DNA of 64,000 nt from Halovibrio salipaludis (GTDB lineage Bacteria; Pseudomonadota; Gammaproteobacteria; Pseudomonadales; Oleiphilaceae), in contig NZ_NSKD01000003.1 in NCBI RefSeq assembly GCF_002286965.1, positions 1 through 64,000 of the forward strand, written 5' to 3'. Below are positions 16,861-25,706 of this stretch, piece by piece. Made by a program: the position numbers and the translations under genes. The notes beneath the pieces were generated by a model. It was not told the origin of the DNA. It was given only the letters and a program-made list of their open reading frames with translations, and searched no databases. Positions within the stretch are counted from its first letter, which is position 1. Each line of letters begins with the position of its first letter.

Positions 16861-18085
16861 GGTCGTGCTCCTCGTGGCTGCTCATCCGGTCCAGCTCGGC
16901 AACAGAGGAAGACTCCGAATCAATCAGGAACTGGCTGGAGACCACCACGGATTCATGGGGCTCCACGCCTTCCCGGATTACCATGCGATCCCCGACACGG
17001 TTGCCGAGGCGGACTTCCCGTACCTGGAACTGCCCCTCTTCCTGGAGAACAACGAGGCGGTCCTGCCTGCCCGTACGGATCACGCTCTCGGCGGGTACAT
17101 GCACGGCATCGCGGATGGTCTCGGTGTCGAGGGTCACCTGGGCGTACATGCCGGGACGAAGCTCGCCTTCCGGATTATCCAGGGTCAGGCGCGCCCTCTG
17201 GACACGGCTACCGGTCTCCAGCTCCGGATAGACAAAGTCCAGCTCCGCCTGCCGCTCCCAGTCCGGCCTGAAAGGGAGTGAGACACGGGCCGAGCGCCCC
17301 TCACGGAGCACGCGCATCTGCGGTTCAAAAACGTCAAGCATGACCCAGACCGAGGACAGATCCGCGATTACCATCAGTGTCTGGGCCGAGGTGACATGCA
17401 TGCCCTCGGAGAAATTCAGTTCCCGGACCACTCCGTCCTGGCGAGCCCGTACCGGAACCAGCCTCATGATCGCGCCTTCACGGGCCACCTGGTTGATATC
17501 CGCATCGGCCATGCCCAGTGAGCGCAACCGCTGGCGGGCCGAGCCAACCCCTGAATCGCGCCTCACAGCCTGCAGCAGCTCTTCCTGGGCATTCTGCAGC
17601 CGGGGTGAATCGACGCGGAACAGGACCTGGCCTTCCTCGACCGCCTCACCGGTGGTCCGAACCCGCAGGTCCTCCACCCAGCCCTCGGCCCGGACGTGAA
17701 CGTGCTCAAGCGCGGACTCGTTGTAATCAACAAAGCCCAGGGCGTCGATGCGAGTGGTGAGGTCCCCCTGCTCCACCATGGCAGTGCGCACGCCCAGGTT
17801 CTGGGTGACCTGTGGCTTGATGCGAACAGTGCCGGGGCTTTCCTCCATCCCGCTCGTACCTTCCCCTTCCTCATCGGCGTAGACCGGAATGTAATCCATC
17901 CCCATGCTGTCCTTGTCCGGGGTATCCGAGGTGATCGAGGAGTCCATGGGATGGCGGTAGTAGAGGATTTCTCCCTTACCGTCACCGCCGTCAGCTCCGG
18001 TGGAACCATGCATCCAGAGATAGGTGCCTCCACCACCGGCCGTAACACCGATCAGGAGCGCCAGAATAAAGAGCGATACTTTCAT
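16853..18085 (-). CDS. cusB: RND efflux periplasmic adaptor, CusB type
   Basis: This 410-residue membrane-fusion protein has an N-terminal anchor (MKVSLFILALLIGVTAGGGG). A heavy-metal-binding domain follows, with YYRHPMDSSITSDTPDKDSM and MGMDYIPVY, typical of CusB-like adaptors. Then come barrel-sandwich (RIDALGFVDYNESALEHVHV), alpha-hairpin and beta-barrel domains. It ends HEEHDHD, possibly metal-binding. It overlaps cusC by 4 bp and cusA by 8 bp, so the three are translationally coupled. It links CusA to the outer-membrane channel. Confidence 0.9.
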   Translation of the reverse strand: MKVSLFILALLIGVTAGGGGTYLWMHGSTGADGGDGKGEILYYRHPMDSSITSDTPDKDSMGMDYIPVYADEEGEGTSGMEESPGTVRIKPQVTQNLGVRTAMVEQGDLTTRIDALGFVDYNESALEHVHVRAEGWVEDLRVRTTGEAVEEGQVLFRVDSPRLQNAQEELLQAVRRDSGVGSARQRLRSLGMADADINQVAREGAIMRLVPVRARQDGVVRELNFSEGMHVTSAQTLMVIADLSSVWVMLDVFEPQMRVLREGRSARVSLPFRPDWERQAELDFVYPELETGSRVQRARLTLDNPEGELRPGMYAQVTLDTETIRDAVHVPAESVIRTGRQDRLVVLQEEGQFQVREVRLGNRVGDRMVIREGVEPHESVVVSSQFLIDSESSSVAELDRMSSHEEHDHD

Positions 18086-19320
18086 GGGGTGTCCTCCCCG
18101 AGCAGATACAGTAATTGGGCCCTGGCCTGCTTGAGCTCGGCGGTGAGGCGCAGTGATTCCAGGCGGGTTTCCAGCGCCAGCAGGCGGGATTCCATCAGGG
18201 CGGTGAAGTCGGTGGTGCCGGCGCTGTAGGCCTTTTCGGCGGCCTCGGCATTGGCGCTGGCCACTTCCAGGAGTCGGTCACGGTAACGGGCGTCGCGCTC
18301 ACGGAGCTGCTCGAGGTCGGCCATGGCGGCGTTGACCTCACGCTCCAGTGCCAGCCGTATTTCGTCCCGTTCCCTGACGGCCGCATCACGCTCGGACTGG
18401 CGTGCGGCGAGCCGCCGGTCCTGACGATTACCGGTGAACAGGGGCAGGTCTACCGAGATCATGGCGCCCAGGCGATGGCGATTGGCCACGGCCGTATTCG
18501 TGCGCACCCCATAGCCAAGCTGGACGCTCCACTCGGGCTTGTACGCCTCTTCCGCCAACGCAACCGATTGGTCGCCCGCCCGCATCCGCGCGCGGCTCGC
18601 CGCCAGGCGCGGGTGATCCGTCAGGTCCTGATCCTTCCAGTCCGGCAGCTCCGGAAAGCCTCCTTCCGGCAGGGGCCGGTAGGCGGCGTCCCCGATCCAG
18701 CGCGCCAGCGAGGCCCGGGCACGATCATGACGTTGCCGGGCTTCCAGGATCCGGTCCTCCAGGCGTTCCATTTCCAGCTCCGCCCGCATCACGTCCTGTC
18801 GCGAGACCAGACCCGATGCCGAGCTGCGCTCGGTCATGGCCACCAGGTTCTCAAACAGTTCACGGCTGTCCTTCAGAACCCCCAATCGCTGATGCTCCAG
18901 CAACAACTGCAGATAGGCACTGCGCGCCTCGCGGATGACTTCCTTCTCCCGATTGCCGGCAAGGGCCTGTTGAGCACTGGCAAGCGCCTGCTGCTTCTGG
19001 CTGCGGTAGTGGCGCGTGCTTCCCCGTGGAAACGTCTGGCGCAGGCCCAGCTGCAGCTGGGTCATTTCATCCTCCTGGAAGCCGGGGCGATCCAGGGGAA
19101 ACTGCATGATTTCGGTCATCAGTTGTGGATCCGGCAACGTGCCCGCGGCCACGGCCTCTTCCTCATGGCCGCGGGCTTCAAGCCGGAATCGTTCAATGCC
19201 CGGATCCCGGGCGGCGCGTTGCTCAACCTCCGTAAGAGTGAGCGGTTCGGCCAGGACATGACTGGCCATACCGATCAGCCCGAACAGAAGCCAGGCGCGG
19301 CCGATAGATCGTTCTTTCAT
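18082..19320 (-). CDS. cusC: Outer-membrane efflux protein, CusC/TolC type
   Basis: The 412-residue protein has a signal peptide (WLLFGLIGMASHVLA) and two outer-membrane efflux protein repeats rich in long amphipathic helices (LTLTEVEQRAARDPGIERF; ALEREVNAAMADLEQLRERD). This is typical of TolC-family channels paired with CusAB. It is the first of the three pump genes and overlaps cusB. The gap of 114 bp to the Cys-rich small gene upstream shows no promoter, so the shared operator at 19936-20013 probably drives all four. Confidence 0.87.
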   Translation of the reverse strand: MKERSIGRAWLLFGLIGMASHVLAEPLTLTEVEQRAARDPGIERFRLEARGHEEEAVAAGTLPDPQLMTEIMQFPLDRPGFQEDEMTQLQLGLRQTFPRGSTRHYRSQKQQALASAQQALAGNREKEVIREARSAYLQLLLEHQRLGVLKDSRELFENLVAMTERSSASGLVSRQDVMRAELEMERLEDRILEARQRHDRARASLARWIGDAAYRPLPEGGFPELPDWKDQDLTDHPRLAASRARMRAGDQSVALAEEAYKPEWSVQLGYGVRTNTAVANRHRLGAMISVDLPLFTGNRQDRRLAARQSERDAAVRERDEIRLALEREVNAAMADLEQLRERDARYRDRLLEVASANAEAAEKAYSAGTTDFTALMESRLLALETRLESLRLTAELKQARAQLLYLLGEDTP

Positions 19321-19434
19321 GGTGTGGTACTCCTCCGAGCGTCAGATCCCCCCGCGTTTCAGCAGGATTGCGGGAGCGACGACAGATAACGGTTAACGCC
19401 GACACAGGGGTCCATGCAGAGGCGTCGTTATCGA

Positions 19435-19797
19435 TTACGAGGAGTGGTTTCTGGGAGGGCGAACTTCGGAGTCCAGATCGGGCCGGGAGTGGTAAAAGGG
19501 GCGTCCCTGGATTGCAAGGGATACGGGGCCCTCATGAAGGGGAAGCGAAAAAAGCAGGGCACAGCCAACGCAACTGGCACAGTGATCAGCAGCACTGTCC
19601 ATACCGGAGCAGTCGTCATCAACAGTGTTACCACCGAGCTCTGTCGGAAGGCCTGCGAGATCGTCTTCCATAAGCTGATGCCCATGGGAACCGTCATCCC
19701 CCCAATCAGCTACCATAGCCGCACCGGCAACCAACGGGGAAAGGACAACCACGAGAATCAGCAATATGGGCACGACTGCTTTAAAGGAATAAAACAT
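19435..19797 (-). CDS. Small Cys/His-containing exported protein heading the cus operon
   Basis: The 120-residue product has an N-terminal hydrophobic signal or anchor (VVPILLILVVVLSPLVAGAAM), a His/Asp-rich middle (DDGSHGHQLMEDD) and a cluster DDDCSGMDSAADHCASCVGCA. The CxxC and C-x-x-C-x-x-C-type spacing suggests metal binding in the periplasm. I cannot assign a Pfam family with confidence; short proteins of this kind precede RND metal pumps in other gammaproteobacteria. It lies between the copy-3 operator and cusC, so it is probably induced by the same signal. Confidence 0.6.
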   Translation of the reverse strand: MFYSFKAVVPILLILVVVLSPLVAGAAMVADWGDDGSHGHQLMEDDLAGLPTELGGNTVDDDCSGMDSAADHCASCVGCALLFSLPLHEGPVSLAIQGRPFYHSRPDLDSEVRPPRNHSS

Positions 19798-19935
19798 GCG
19801 TGTAATCTACACCTTTACATCCAGGCAGGGCAAGAATTCAGAAACATTACCGCAACATTCTCTGATAACAGCCCAATTGGATTTGACCATATACAGCCTT
19901 TTTCTTCGCCACTTGGCAACTTGATTCTGGTAAGA

Positions 19936-20013
19936 ATTACATACCAACCTGACTCAGGGCTGACAAACGCAACTGCAATCAGTCAGCCCCGATTCAGCTT
20001 CCGGAGTTACGCT
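19936..20013. promoter_or_regulatory. Divergent cus / helical-protein operator-promoter, copy 3 of 3
   Basis: CTGA-N7-CTGA at 19949-19963 and TCAG-N7-TCAG at 19983-19997 are again 19 bp apart. Hexamers AATTCT (leftward) and TACGCT (rightward) lie 10 bases beyond each element. It lies in the 328-bp gap 19798-20125, which holds nothing else I can identify. Confidence 0.68.
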
Positions 20014-20125
20014 GATGGTTTACATGACGTCAGCGTTTATCGATGACACTTATCATGATCATCAGCACCGATCTTAAGGCATACTGGTATTATCAACGAA
20101 CCACCGAAACAGGAGTTTCCCGGCA

Positions 20126-20584
20126 ATGGAAATCAAAACGTTCAGAGACCTGATCGATTGGACGCGCAACCTGCACCACCAGACGTCAACCTGCCTGGCG
20201 CATTGCGCTACAGAACACGAAGAGGAACGGGCCCGCGCCCTGTTGGACTACCTTGCCACCCATGAAGCCGAGTTGGAGAAGACGGTCGAAGGATTCGAAA
20301 CTGAGGGCGATGCCCGGGCCCTGAAAACCTGGATCTATGACTACCTTTCACACAACCCCATCAAAACCCATCGCACCTGTGATTCGCCCTACACGAAACT
20401 GGATTTCAACGGCATTGCCAAGGAAATCTTTGACTTCCACGACCAGATTATCGATCTCTACCAGAATCTCAAGGATCGCGCCGAGATCCCAGAGGCCCGG
20501 GACATGGTGGAGAATCTGCTGAACCTGGAGCGTCACGAAGCCATGCGCATCGCCCGGGAAATCGGACGCATGCAGGACGTGTGA
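20126..20584 (+). CDS. Hypothetical all-helical (ferritin-like?) protein
   Basis: This 152-residue soluble protein starts after AGGAGTTTCCCGGCA. It is almost entirely helical, with four predicted helices rich in E, H and L: TRNLHHQTSTCLAHCATEHE, THEAELEKTVEGFE, EIFDFHDQIIDLYQNLK and MVENLLNLERHEAMRIA. The E/H spacing resembles hemerythrin or rubrerythrin-like four-helix bundles, but no exact ExxH pair set is conserved, so this is only a fold guess. Two nearby cysteines (CLAHC) could bind metal. It lies downstream of the copy-3 operator, opposite the cus operon, which ties it to metal stress. Confidence 0.65.
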   Translation: MEIKTFRDLIDWTRNLHHQTSTCLAHCATEHEEERARALLDYLATHEAELEKTVEGFETEGDARALKTWIYDYLSHNPIKTHRTCDSPYTKLDFNGIAKEIFDFHDQIIDLYQNLKDRAEIPEARDMVENLLNLERHEAMRIAREIGRMQDV

Positions 20585-20602
20585 TAGGCGTGTTTCAGAA
20601 GA

Positions 20603-20688
20603 TGGTCCGGGAGGTGGGACTCGAACCCACAAGGCACAAGGCCACTCGATTTTGAGTCGAGCGCGTCTACCAGTTCCGCCACTCCCGG
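20603..20688 (-). tRNA. tRNA-Leu(CAA)
   Basis: On the minus strand the 86 bases form a full class II tRNA: acceptor CCGGGAG paired with CTCCCGG, D-arm GCGGAACTGGTAGACGC, anticodon stem CTCGA/TCGAG with loop CTCAAAA, a short variable arm (GGCC...) and T-arm GTGGG-TTCGAGT-CCCAC. The anticodon is CAA (plus-strand TTG at 20652-20654). The 3' CCA is encoded (20603-20605). The 3' end faces the metal-resistance block. Confidence 0.95.
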
Positions 20689-20752
20689 TAAGGCTGGCTC
20701 ACTGCGCTGGGCAGTGACCGACGGATTATACGCGCGGTCTGTGCCGCGTCAA

Positions 20753-21973
20753 TCACAGTGCATCGAACAGCGACAGACGCGAAATCTGAGCGAATGACTG
20801 CTGGGCGGCCTGGAGGGTGAAGTTCTGCTGGGTGAGGCGGCTGATGGCCTCAGCGTAGTCCACGTCCTCGAGATCCGAGAGCGTTTCCTCCGCCAGCAGA
20901 TCACTGTCCTTGAGGAACTCCTGTGTGGTTTCCACGGTGTTCAGCCGTGTGCCCACGCCGGACTGGATCTCCGTGGCGCGATCCTCCGCGTTCTGCAGGT
21001 TGGCCAGTCCCTGGTCAATGGTATCCTCAAGCGCTTCACGCCCTTCCGGGGTGTTGGGGTGAGTCTCCAGCCCCTCGATCATCTTCTCCATGGTGCCGAA
21101 GATGCTCTGCTGGTCACCGGTTTCGACCCTGAAGGAATCTCCACCCTCCGGCTCACCGCTCACTTCAAAACGCATACCGTTCACTTCAATGGGACTGCCG
21201 CTGGTGTAGTCCTCATCCGTAATGAACTCTTCCCCGGTCTTTTCAGACTTGACCGTGTATTGGGTATCCCCGCCGTTTTCCTCAAACGCCACCACCAGAT
21301 CGTCCGGGTAGAACGACTCAAACGCCTCCCGGTCCGTCACAACCCCGGTACTGATTCGGCCACTGCCCCCGTTGCCGGAATCCGCCCGCGTATTGAATGT
21401 GGGCCGGTCGCTGTCAATCGCCTCAAATGTTTCGCGGCCGTTGTCGTTAACCTTGAGGGTAACGCCGTCATCGATCTGCACCGAGCGCTCACCGGAATCC
21501 CCCCGGTATTCAATATTACCGGAGACGTCTTCCCCGAACGGCTTCTCACCGCCCTGGAACCCAGCGAACAGGAACTCCCCCTCCGGACCCTGGGTGTTGG
21601 CAATGCTCACCATCTGGTCCTTAACCTGCCGAAGCTCCTGGGCAATGGACTCGCGATCCGACTCACTCAGAGAACCACTGCCAGCCTGGACCATCAACTC
21701 GCGGGTACGGGCCAGCGCATCCGTATAGCTGGAAAGCGCCCCGTCCTCCCGTTCCAGGCGGGTCTGCGTCATATCCAGAGTATCCTGGTACTGTTCACTG
21801 CGCGCCAGATCATCCTTGAGCTGGACGATCCGGGTGGACGCCACCGGATCATCCGAAGGGCGCAGCACTTCCTTGCCCGTCGCTACCTGCTCCTGGGTAC
21901 GGGCCTGCTGGGCGTTGAGGTTCTGGAACTGCTGGATCCCCTGATTGAAGATCTGACTTGTGGAGACACGCAT
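20753..21973 (-). CDS. flgL: Flagellar hook-filament junction protein FlgL
   Basis: This 406-residue protein (longer than the 317 of E. coli) has the flagellin-like N-terminus RVSTSQIFNQGIQQFQNL and EVLRPSDDPVASTRIVQL, and the C-terminus YAEAISRLTQQNFTLQAAQQ, both typical of FlgL coiled-coil ends. The middle (about 150-290) is the variable exposed domain. ATG at 21973 is used because GGGGAGGG lies just upstream; a GTG at 21979 is less likely. It follows flgK by 12 bp and ends the flg operon, 65 bp before the tRNA gene. Confidence 0.93.
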   Translation of the reverse strand: MRVSTSQIFNQGIQQFQNLNAQQARTQEQVATGKEVLRPSDDPVASTRIVQLKDDLARSEQYQDTLDMTQTRLEREDGALSSYTDALARTRELMVQAGSGSLSESDRESIAQELRQVKDQMVSIANTQGPEGEFLFAGFQGGEKPFGEDVSGNIEYRGDSGERSVQIDDGVTLKVNDNGRETFEAIDSDRPTFNTRADSGNGGSGRISTGVVTDREAFESFYPDDLVVAFEENGGDTQYTVKSEKTGEEFITDEDYTSGSPIEVNGMRFEVSGEPEGGDSFRVETGDQQSIFGTMEKMIEGLETHPNTPEGREALEDTIDQGLANLQNAEDRATEIQSGVGTRLNTVETTQEFLKDSDLLAEETLSDLEDVDYAEAISRLTQQNFTLQAAQQSFAQISRLSLFDAL

Positions 21974-21985
21974 GATCACCCTCCC

Positions 21986-24703
21986 CTAGTTGAAGGTGCC
22001 GAGCAGGGTATTGAACAGGTCCCGGGCCACCGAGACCACCTGCGATGAGGCGCTGTAGGCGTTCTGGAACTCGATGAGCCTGCCGGCCTCCTCATCGAGA
22101 TTGACGCCGGACTGCTCTTCCCACTGCTTCTGGGACTGCTCCTTGAGCGTTCCGGCCGCCTCCTGGTCCACCTGGGCCGTCTGGGTCCGGGATCCGACGT
22201 CCTCAACCACGGAACCATAGGCATCGGTGAAGCTGAAATTGCCGTTGTCCAGGTAATTCTTGGCGTTCAGGTCCCCCAGAGCCAGGCCGTTTCGGTTGTC
22301 GGAGGTGCCACCCTCATTGGTTTCAAGGCGAAAGCTGTCACCGGCTTCGGGGTTGCCGCTGAGTTCGAACTGAAAACCTTTGTAGGCAGGGTCGCTGCTG
22401 GGGGCCCGCTCAAAGAAATTTTCCCCAGATGCTGCTGCATCAGTCGCCGTAAGACGCACACCAGCAGCAAGCGTGGTATCCACATAGCCGCCAACAGTCC
22501 TCTGTTGACCATCATTGAGAGTTTGAGATCCAGCAGTCCCTCCACCCTCATAGGGAATCGGTTTCCCAACACCGAGCTGAGCGCCATTAGGCGCGTCGAG
22601 CGAGATACGAATATCTTCACCACGTTCCGAGCGCAGCTTCACACTGTTTCCGTCGTTTATGACTGAAAGCCCCAGTGACTGGAAGTCTGAATTTTCCTGC
22701 ATAGCCTCGTTAAGGCTGTCCGCCGTCAGCGGCCCATCAACATCCAAGCTTACATTTCTTGTGACATCCGAACCATCTGCCAAAGCCACCTCAACTGTCG
22801 GGTTGTTCCCCGTATTCCCCGAATCAGAAGGATCTGGAGTCAGCGTTACTTCCGTGTAAGCCGTTGCCTCAACGCCTCTCTGGTTGTTGAGTTTGTCAGC
22901 AATTGACTGAGCTGATTCTTTATCACCGTCTTCATTGATAGTGATCGGTGACTGAGTTGATACCACCCCTGTTTCCGGATCGCGGGTCCTTATAGTGATG
23001 TCCTGCTCCCCATAAATAGAATCCGGATCAGCGCTAGGGCCATTGGCGGCTGGACCTGAAGCCGTCAAGCTCCGACTACCCGGATCCCCACTGAACACCG
23101 TGTTCGTCTTCCCCGGCTCAAACCGCACATTGTTCATAGGCGGATCCAGCGGCTTGGGGTTGGCAGGATCGGAAACGTCCACCACCTCATACCGGTTTTC
23201 GGAGAGGAACCGAATCTCCATGGGCGGATCCAGGTTGCCGTTTTCATCCAGCGCGTCCAGTCGCCGCCCCGTATCCGGATCGCGGACATCCAGCATGGTT
23301 CCCTGGCTTATCTGGCCGGTGCCCTGGTTGCCGCTGCCCGCCTCAGCCCGGATGGGCGCGGCCAGTGCTATCTCTTCGCCACTGGAAATTGCCCTTTCCA
23401 TGTCCCGGCCACCGTTATAAGTGGGTCGGATGTTGAATTCGTCGCCCTGCTGGAAGTCACCAGACTCCAGTTCGATCTCGAATCCATCCATAGTGATGGT
23501 CGAAGGCTGTGTGCTGCTGATGCTGCCGCTTTTGACCTGCTCGCCAGTGGTCGCGTCACGAATGCGATACTGCTGGTCATCCGGGCCCGTGAATTCCAGC
23601 GTGTAGGAACGGGTATCCAGCTTGCTGCTGTCCGTGATGTCCACCCGGGCCTGACGGTTCCCGTTTTCAGCGGTTTCAGCGGACGGCGTGATCCGCCCCC
23701 GCGCCAGGGATTCCGAGTTGATGTCGCGGAAAAAGTTGCCGCCCAGGTTGCCGTTCAGGTCCTGACCCAGCTGGTGCTGCTCATTCATGCGCTCGGACAG
23801 GCCTATGGCGATCCGGCCGATGCCGTTGAGCGTTGGCTCAAGGATCTCGTCCCGGAACGTCAGGTTGCCGCCCAGGGCGCCCCCCGTAATCTCATGGGTA
23901 ATGGCCCGATCCCGGCCGACGCCTTCCAACAGCACTTCCCGCCGGCCCGCCTGCTCGGTGCTGCCGGAGAGGCGCAGCGTGGCGCTGGTGCCCTTGCTGA
24001 CCATGCCCTGCCCCTTGCCAATGCTCACATCGACGGTGCCGTCATTGTTCTCATTGGTCTGGACCTGCACCAGCTCCGAAAGCTGGCGCAGTTTCTCATC
24101 CCGCTTATCCAGAAGCTCGTTTGCATCACGCCCACTGGCACGGCCCGGCGACTCGGCAATTTTGACGTTGAGTTCCGCGATGCCATCGGCCAGTGAATTG
24201 ATCTCGCTCAGATTCGCGGAGATGCGATCATCAACGGTCTGTTCCCGGGAGCGCAACTGACTGTCCACGGACTTGAATCGCGCCACCAGATTATCCGCTT
24301 GGTTGAGCGCCTGCTCGCGCAGTGAGCTGGAGGCCGGGCTCTCCGCTGCATCCTGGAGTGTGCCAAAGAACTGGGTCAGGGCCTGGTTGAGACCGGTATT
24401 TTCATTACCGAGCAGGTCATCCATACCATTCAGGTTCTCCACCAACGCCGTCTGCTCCGAATGCAGCGTGGTGTCCGAGCGCAGCTGCGTATTGACGAAT
24501 TCATCGTTAAGGCGCTGGATGTCCGCAATATTCACGCCCTGGCCGATGTAGCCACTGCCAGTGGCCTGGGAAGGGTTGGACTGGAAATCCGCCCGCTGCC
24601 GGCTGTAGCCCGGGGTATTGGCGTTGGTGATGTTGTTACTGGTGGTCTCCAGCGCCTTCTGGTTGGACAGGATGCCGGTCAGGCCCGTATTCAGCAGACT
24701 CAT
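21986..24703 (-). CDS. flgK: Flagellar hook-associated protein 1 FlgK, enlarged
   Basis: The ends are canonical FlgK: SLLNTGLTGILSNQKALETT with NITNANTPGYSRQRA at the start, and GVNLDEEAGRLIEFQNAYSA at the end, which build the junction core. At 905 residues it is far longer than the typical 550-680. The extra length lies in the exposed central domain (about 330-800), rich in Asn, Asp, Gly, Ser and Thr, with clearly lower GC in 22,400-23,050. The protein joins hook to filament together with FlgL. The expanded domain is probably surface-exposed. Spacing to flgJ is 6 bp. Confidence 0.93.
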   Translation of the reverse strand: MSLLNTGLTGILSNQKALETTSNNITNANTPGYSRQRADFQSNPSQATGSGYIGQGVNIADIQRLNDEFVNTQLRSDTTLHSEQTALVENLNGMDDLLGNENTGLNQALTQFFGTLQDAAESPASSSLREQALNQADNLVARFKSVDSQLRSREQTVDDRISANLSEINSLADGIAELNVKIAESPGRASGRDANELLDKRDEKLRQLSELVQVQTNENNDGTVDVSIGKGQGMVSKGTSATLRLSGSTEQAGRREVLLEGVGRDRAITHEITGGALGGNLTFRDEILEPTLNGIGRIAIGLSERMNEQHQLGQDLNGNLGGNFFRDINSESLARGRITPSAETAENGNRQARVDITDSSKLDTRSYTLEFTGPDDQQYRIRDATTGEQVKSGSISSTQPSTITMDGFEIELESGDFQQGDEFNIRPTYNGGRDMERAISSGEEIALAAPIRAEAGSGNQGTGQISQGTMLDVRDPDTGRRLDALDENGNLDPPMEIRFLSENRYEVVDVSDPANPKPLDPPMNNVRFEPGKTNTVFSGDPGSRSLTASGPAANGPSADPDSIYGEQDITIRTRDPETGVVSTQSPITINEDGDKESAQSIADKLNNQRGVEATAYTEVTLTPDPSDSGNTGNNPTVEVALADGSDVTRNVSLDVDGPLTADSLNEAMQENSDFQSLGLSVINDGNSVKLRSERGEDIRISLDAPNGAQLGVGKPIPYEGGGTAGSQTLNDGQQRTVGGYVDTTLAAGVRLTATDAAASGENFFERAPSSDPAYKGFQFELSGNPEAGDSFRLETNEGGTSDNRNGLALGDLNAKNYLDNGNFSFTDAYGSVVEDVGSRTQTAQVDQEAAGTLKEQSQKQWEEQSGVNLDEEAGRLIEFQNAYSASSQVVSVARDLFNTLLGTFN

Positions 24704-24709
24704 GGCAGC

Positions 24710-25696
24710 TTACTCCCCTTCCGTCCCGTCATCGATCACGGCACCCAGCGTGGGGCGCTCCATGATGTTCTGGATCTTGTCGGCATAGCCCGGGTCGGTG
24801 GCGTAGCCGGCATCCTGAAGTGCCTGGGCGAAGGCCTGCGGATCATCCGCCTGCTGCAGTACCTTCTGGTAGCGCGGGTTCTCGTTCAGGAAGCTGGCGT
24901 AGTCCTCGAAGCTGCTGGCGTAATCCGGATAGGCGCGGAAATCCGCCTTTTCCTTCAGGGGCAGGCCGTCACGGTATTCAGTGGTGGTGATCTCGACCTT
25001 ATCGCCGTTCCAGCGCTCATCCGCCTTGATGCCGAACAGGTTGCGGCTGGGCTCCTGCTCACCGCCGATCATGTTGCGCCCCCAGCCGGTTTCCAGAGCG
25101 GCCTGCGCGATCATCACCTGGGCCGGCACACCGGTTTTCTCACTGACATCACGGGCAATGGGGCTGAGCTCCTGAACGAACTGCTCCGGGCCGTTGAACT
25201 GTTCCGGCAGCTCTTTGCCGCCGCCATCAGCTGAGCCAGAGCCGGCATTACCCTCTTCCGGCATCATCTGGCGGACCTCGTCCACACGCTCCGCCAGTTT
25301 CGGGTCGGGCGCCGGCAGATCCCGGCTGTATTCCGTGATGCTGGTTCGGGCATCCGGGCGGTCAGCGCCCTGCTCACCCCCACCGAGCTGGCGCACCAGC
25401 TGATCCGCGATGCCGATGCTGCGCTCCCGGGTCAGGCTCAGGGTCAGCTGCTTGTCGAACATGTCCTGGTACTGCTCAGTCTCCTGGCTGTTCAGGTAGT
25501 TGCCCTCACTGAACACCTCGTTGGCCGAGCGCATGGACTTCATCATCTGCTGCAGGAACAGACTCTCGAACTGTTTGGCAACCTTCTCAAGCGCCTTGTC
25601 CCGGTCGGTATCAGCCAACCGCTTGAGATCGCTCATGGCGCTCATGTCGGTGTAGACGTGTGCGTCGCTGGTACCACCTGCAGATGACTGGATCAT
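24710..25696 (-). CDS. flgJ: Flagellar rod assembly protein/muramidase FlgJ
   Basis: This 328-residue two-domain protein has an N-terminal rod-binding domain (about 25-105: ALEKVAKQFESLFLQQMMKS, then MFDKQLTLSLTRERSIGIAD) and a C-terminal glucosaminidase/muramidase domain (about 165-320: PAQVMIAQAALETGWGRNMI, NLFGIKAD, YASFLNENPRYQ). It caps the growing rod and opens the peptidoglycan locally. The length is normal for dual-domain FlgJ. A polar linker (130-165) joins the domains. It sits 10 bp downstream of flgI. Confidence 0.93.
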   Translation of the reverse strand: MIQSSAGGTSDAHVYTDMSAMSDLKRLADTDRDKALEKVAKQFESLFLQQMMKSMRSANEVFSEGNYLNSQETEQYQDMFDKQLTLSLTRERSIGIADQLVRQLGGGEQGADRPDARTSITEYSRDLPAPDPKLAERVDEVRQMMPEEGNAGSGSADGGGKELPEQFNGPEQFVQELSPIARDVSEKTGVPAQVMIAQAALETGWGRNMIGGEQEPSRNLFGIKADERWNGDKVEITTTEYRDGLPLKEKADFRAYPDYASSFEDYASFLNENPRYQKVLQQADDPQAFAQALQDAGYATDPGYADKIQNIMERPTLGAVIDDGTEGE

Positions 25697-25706
25697 GGCT
25701 TCAACC

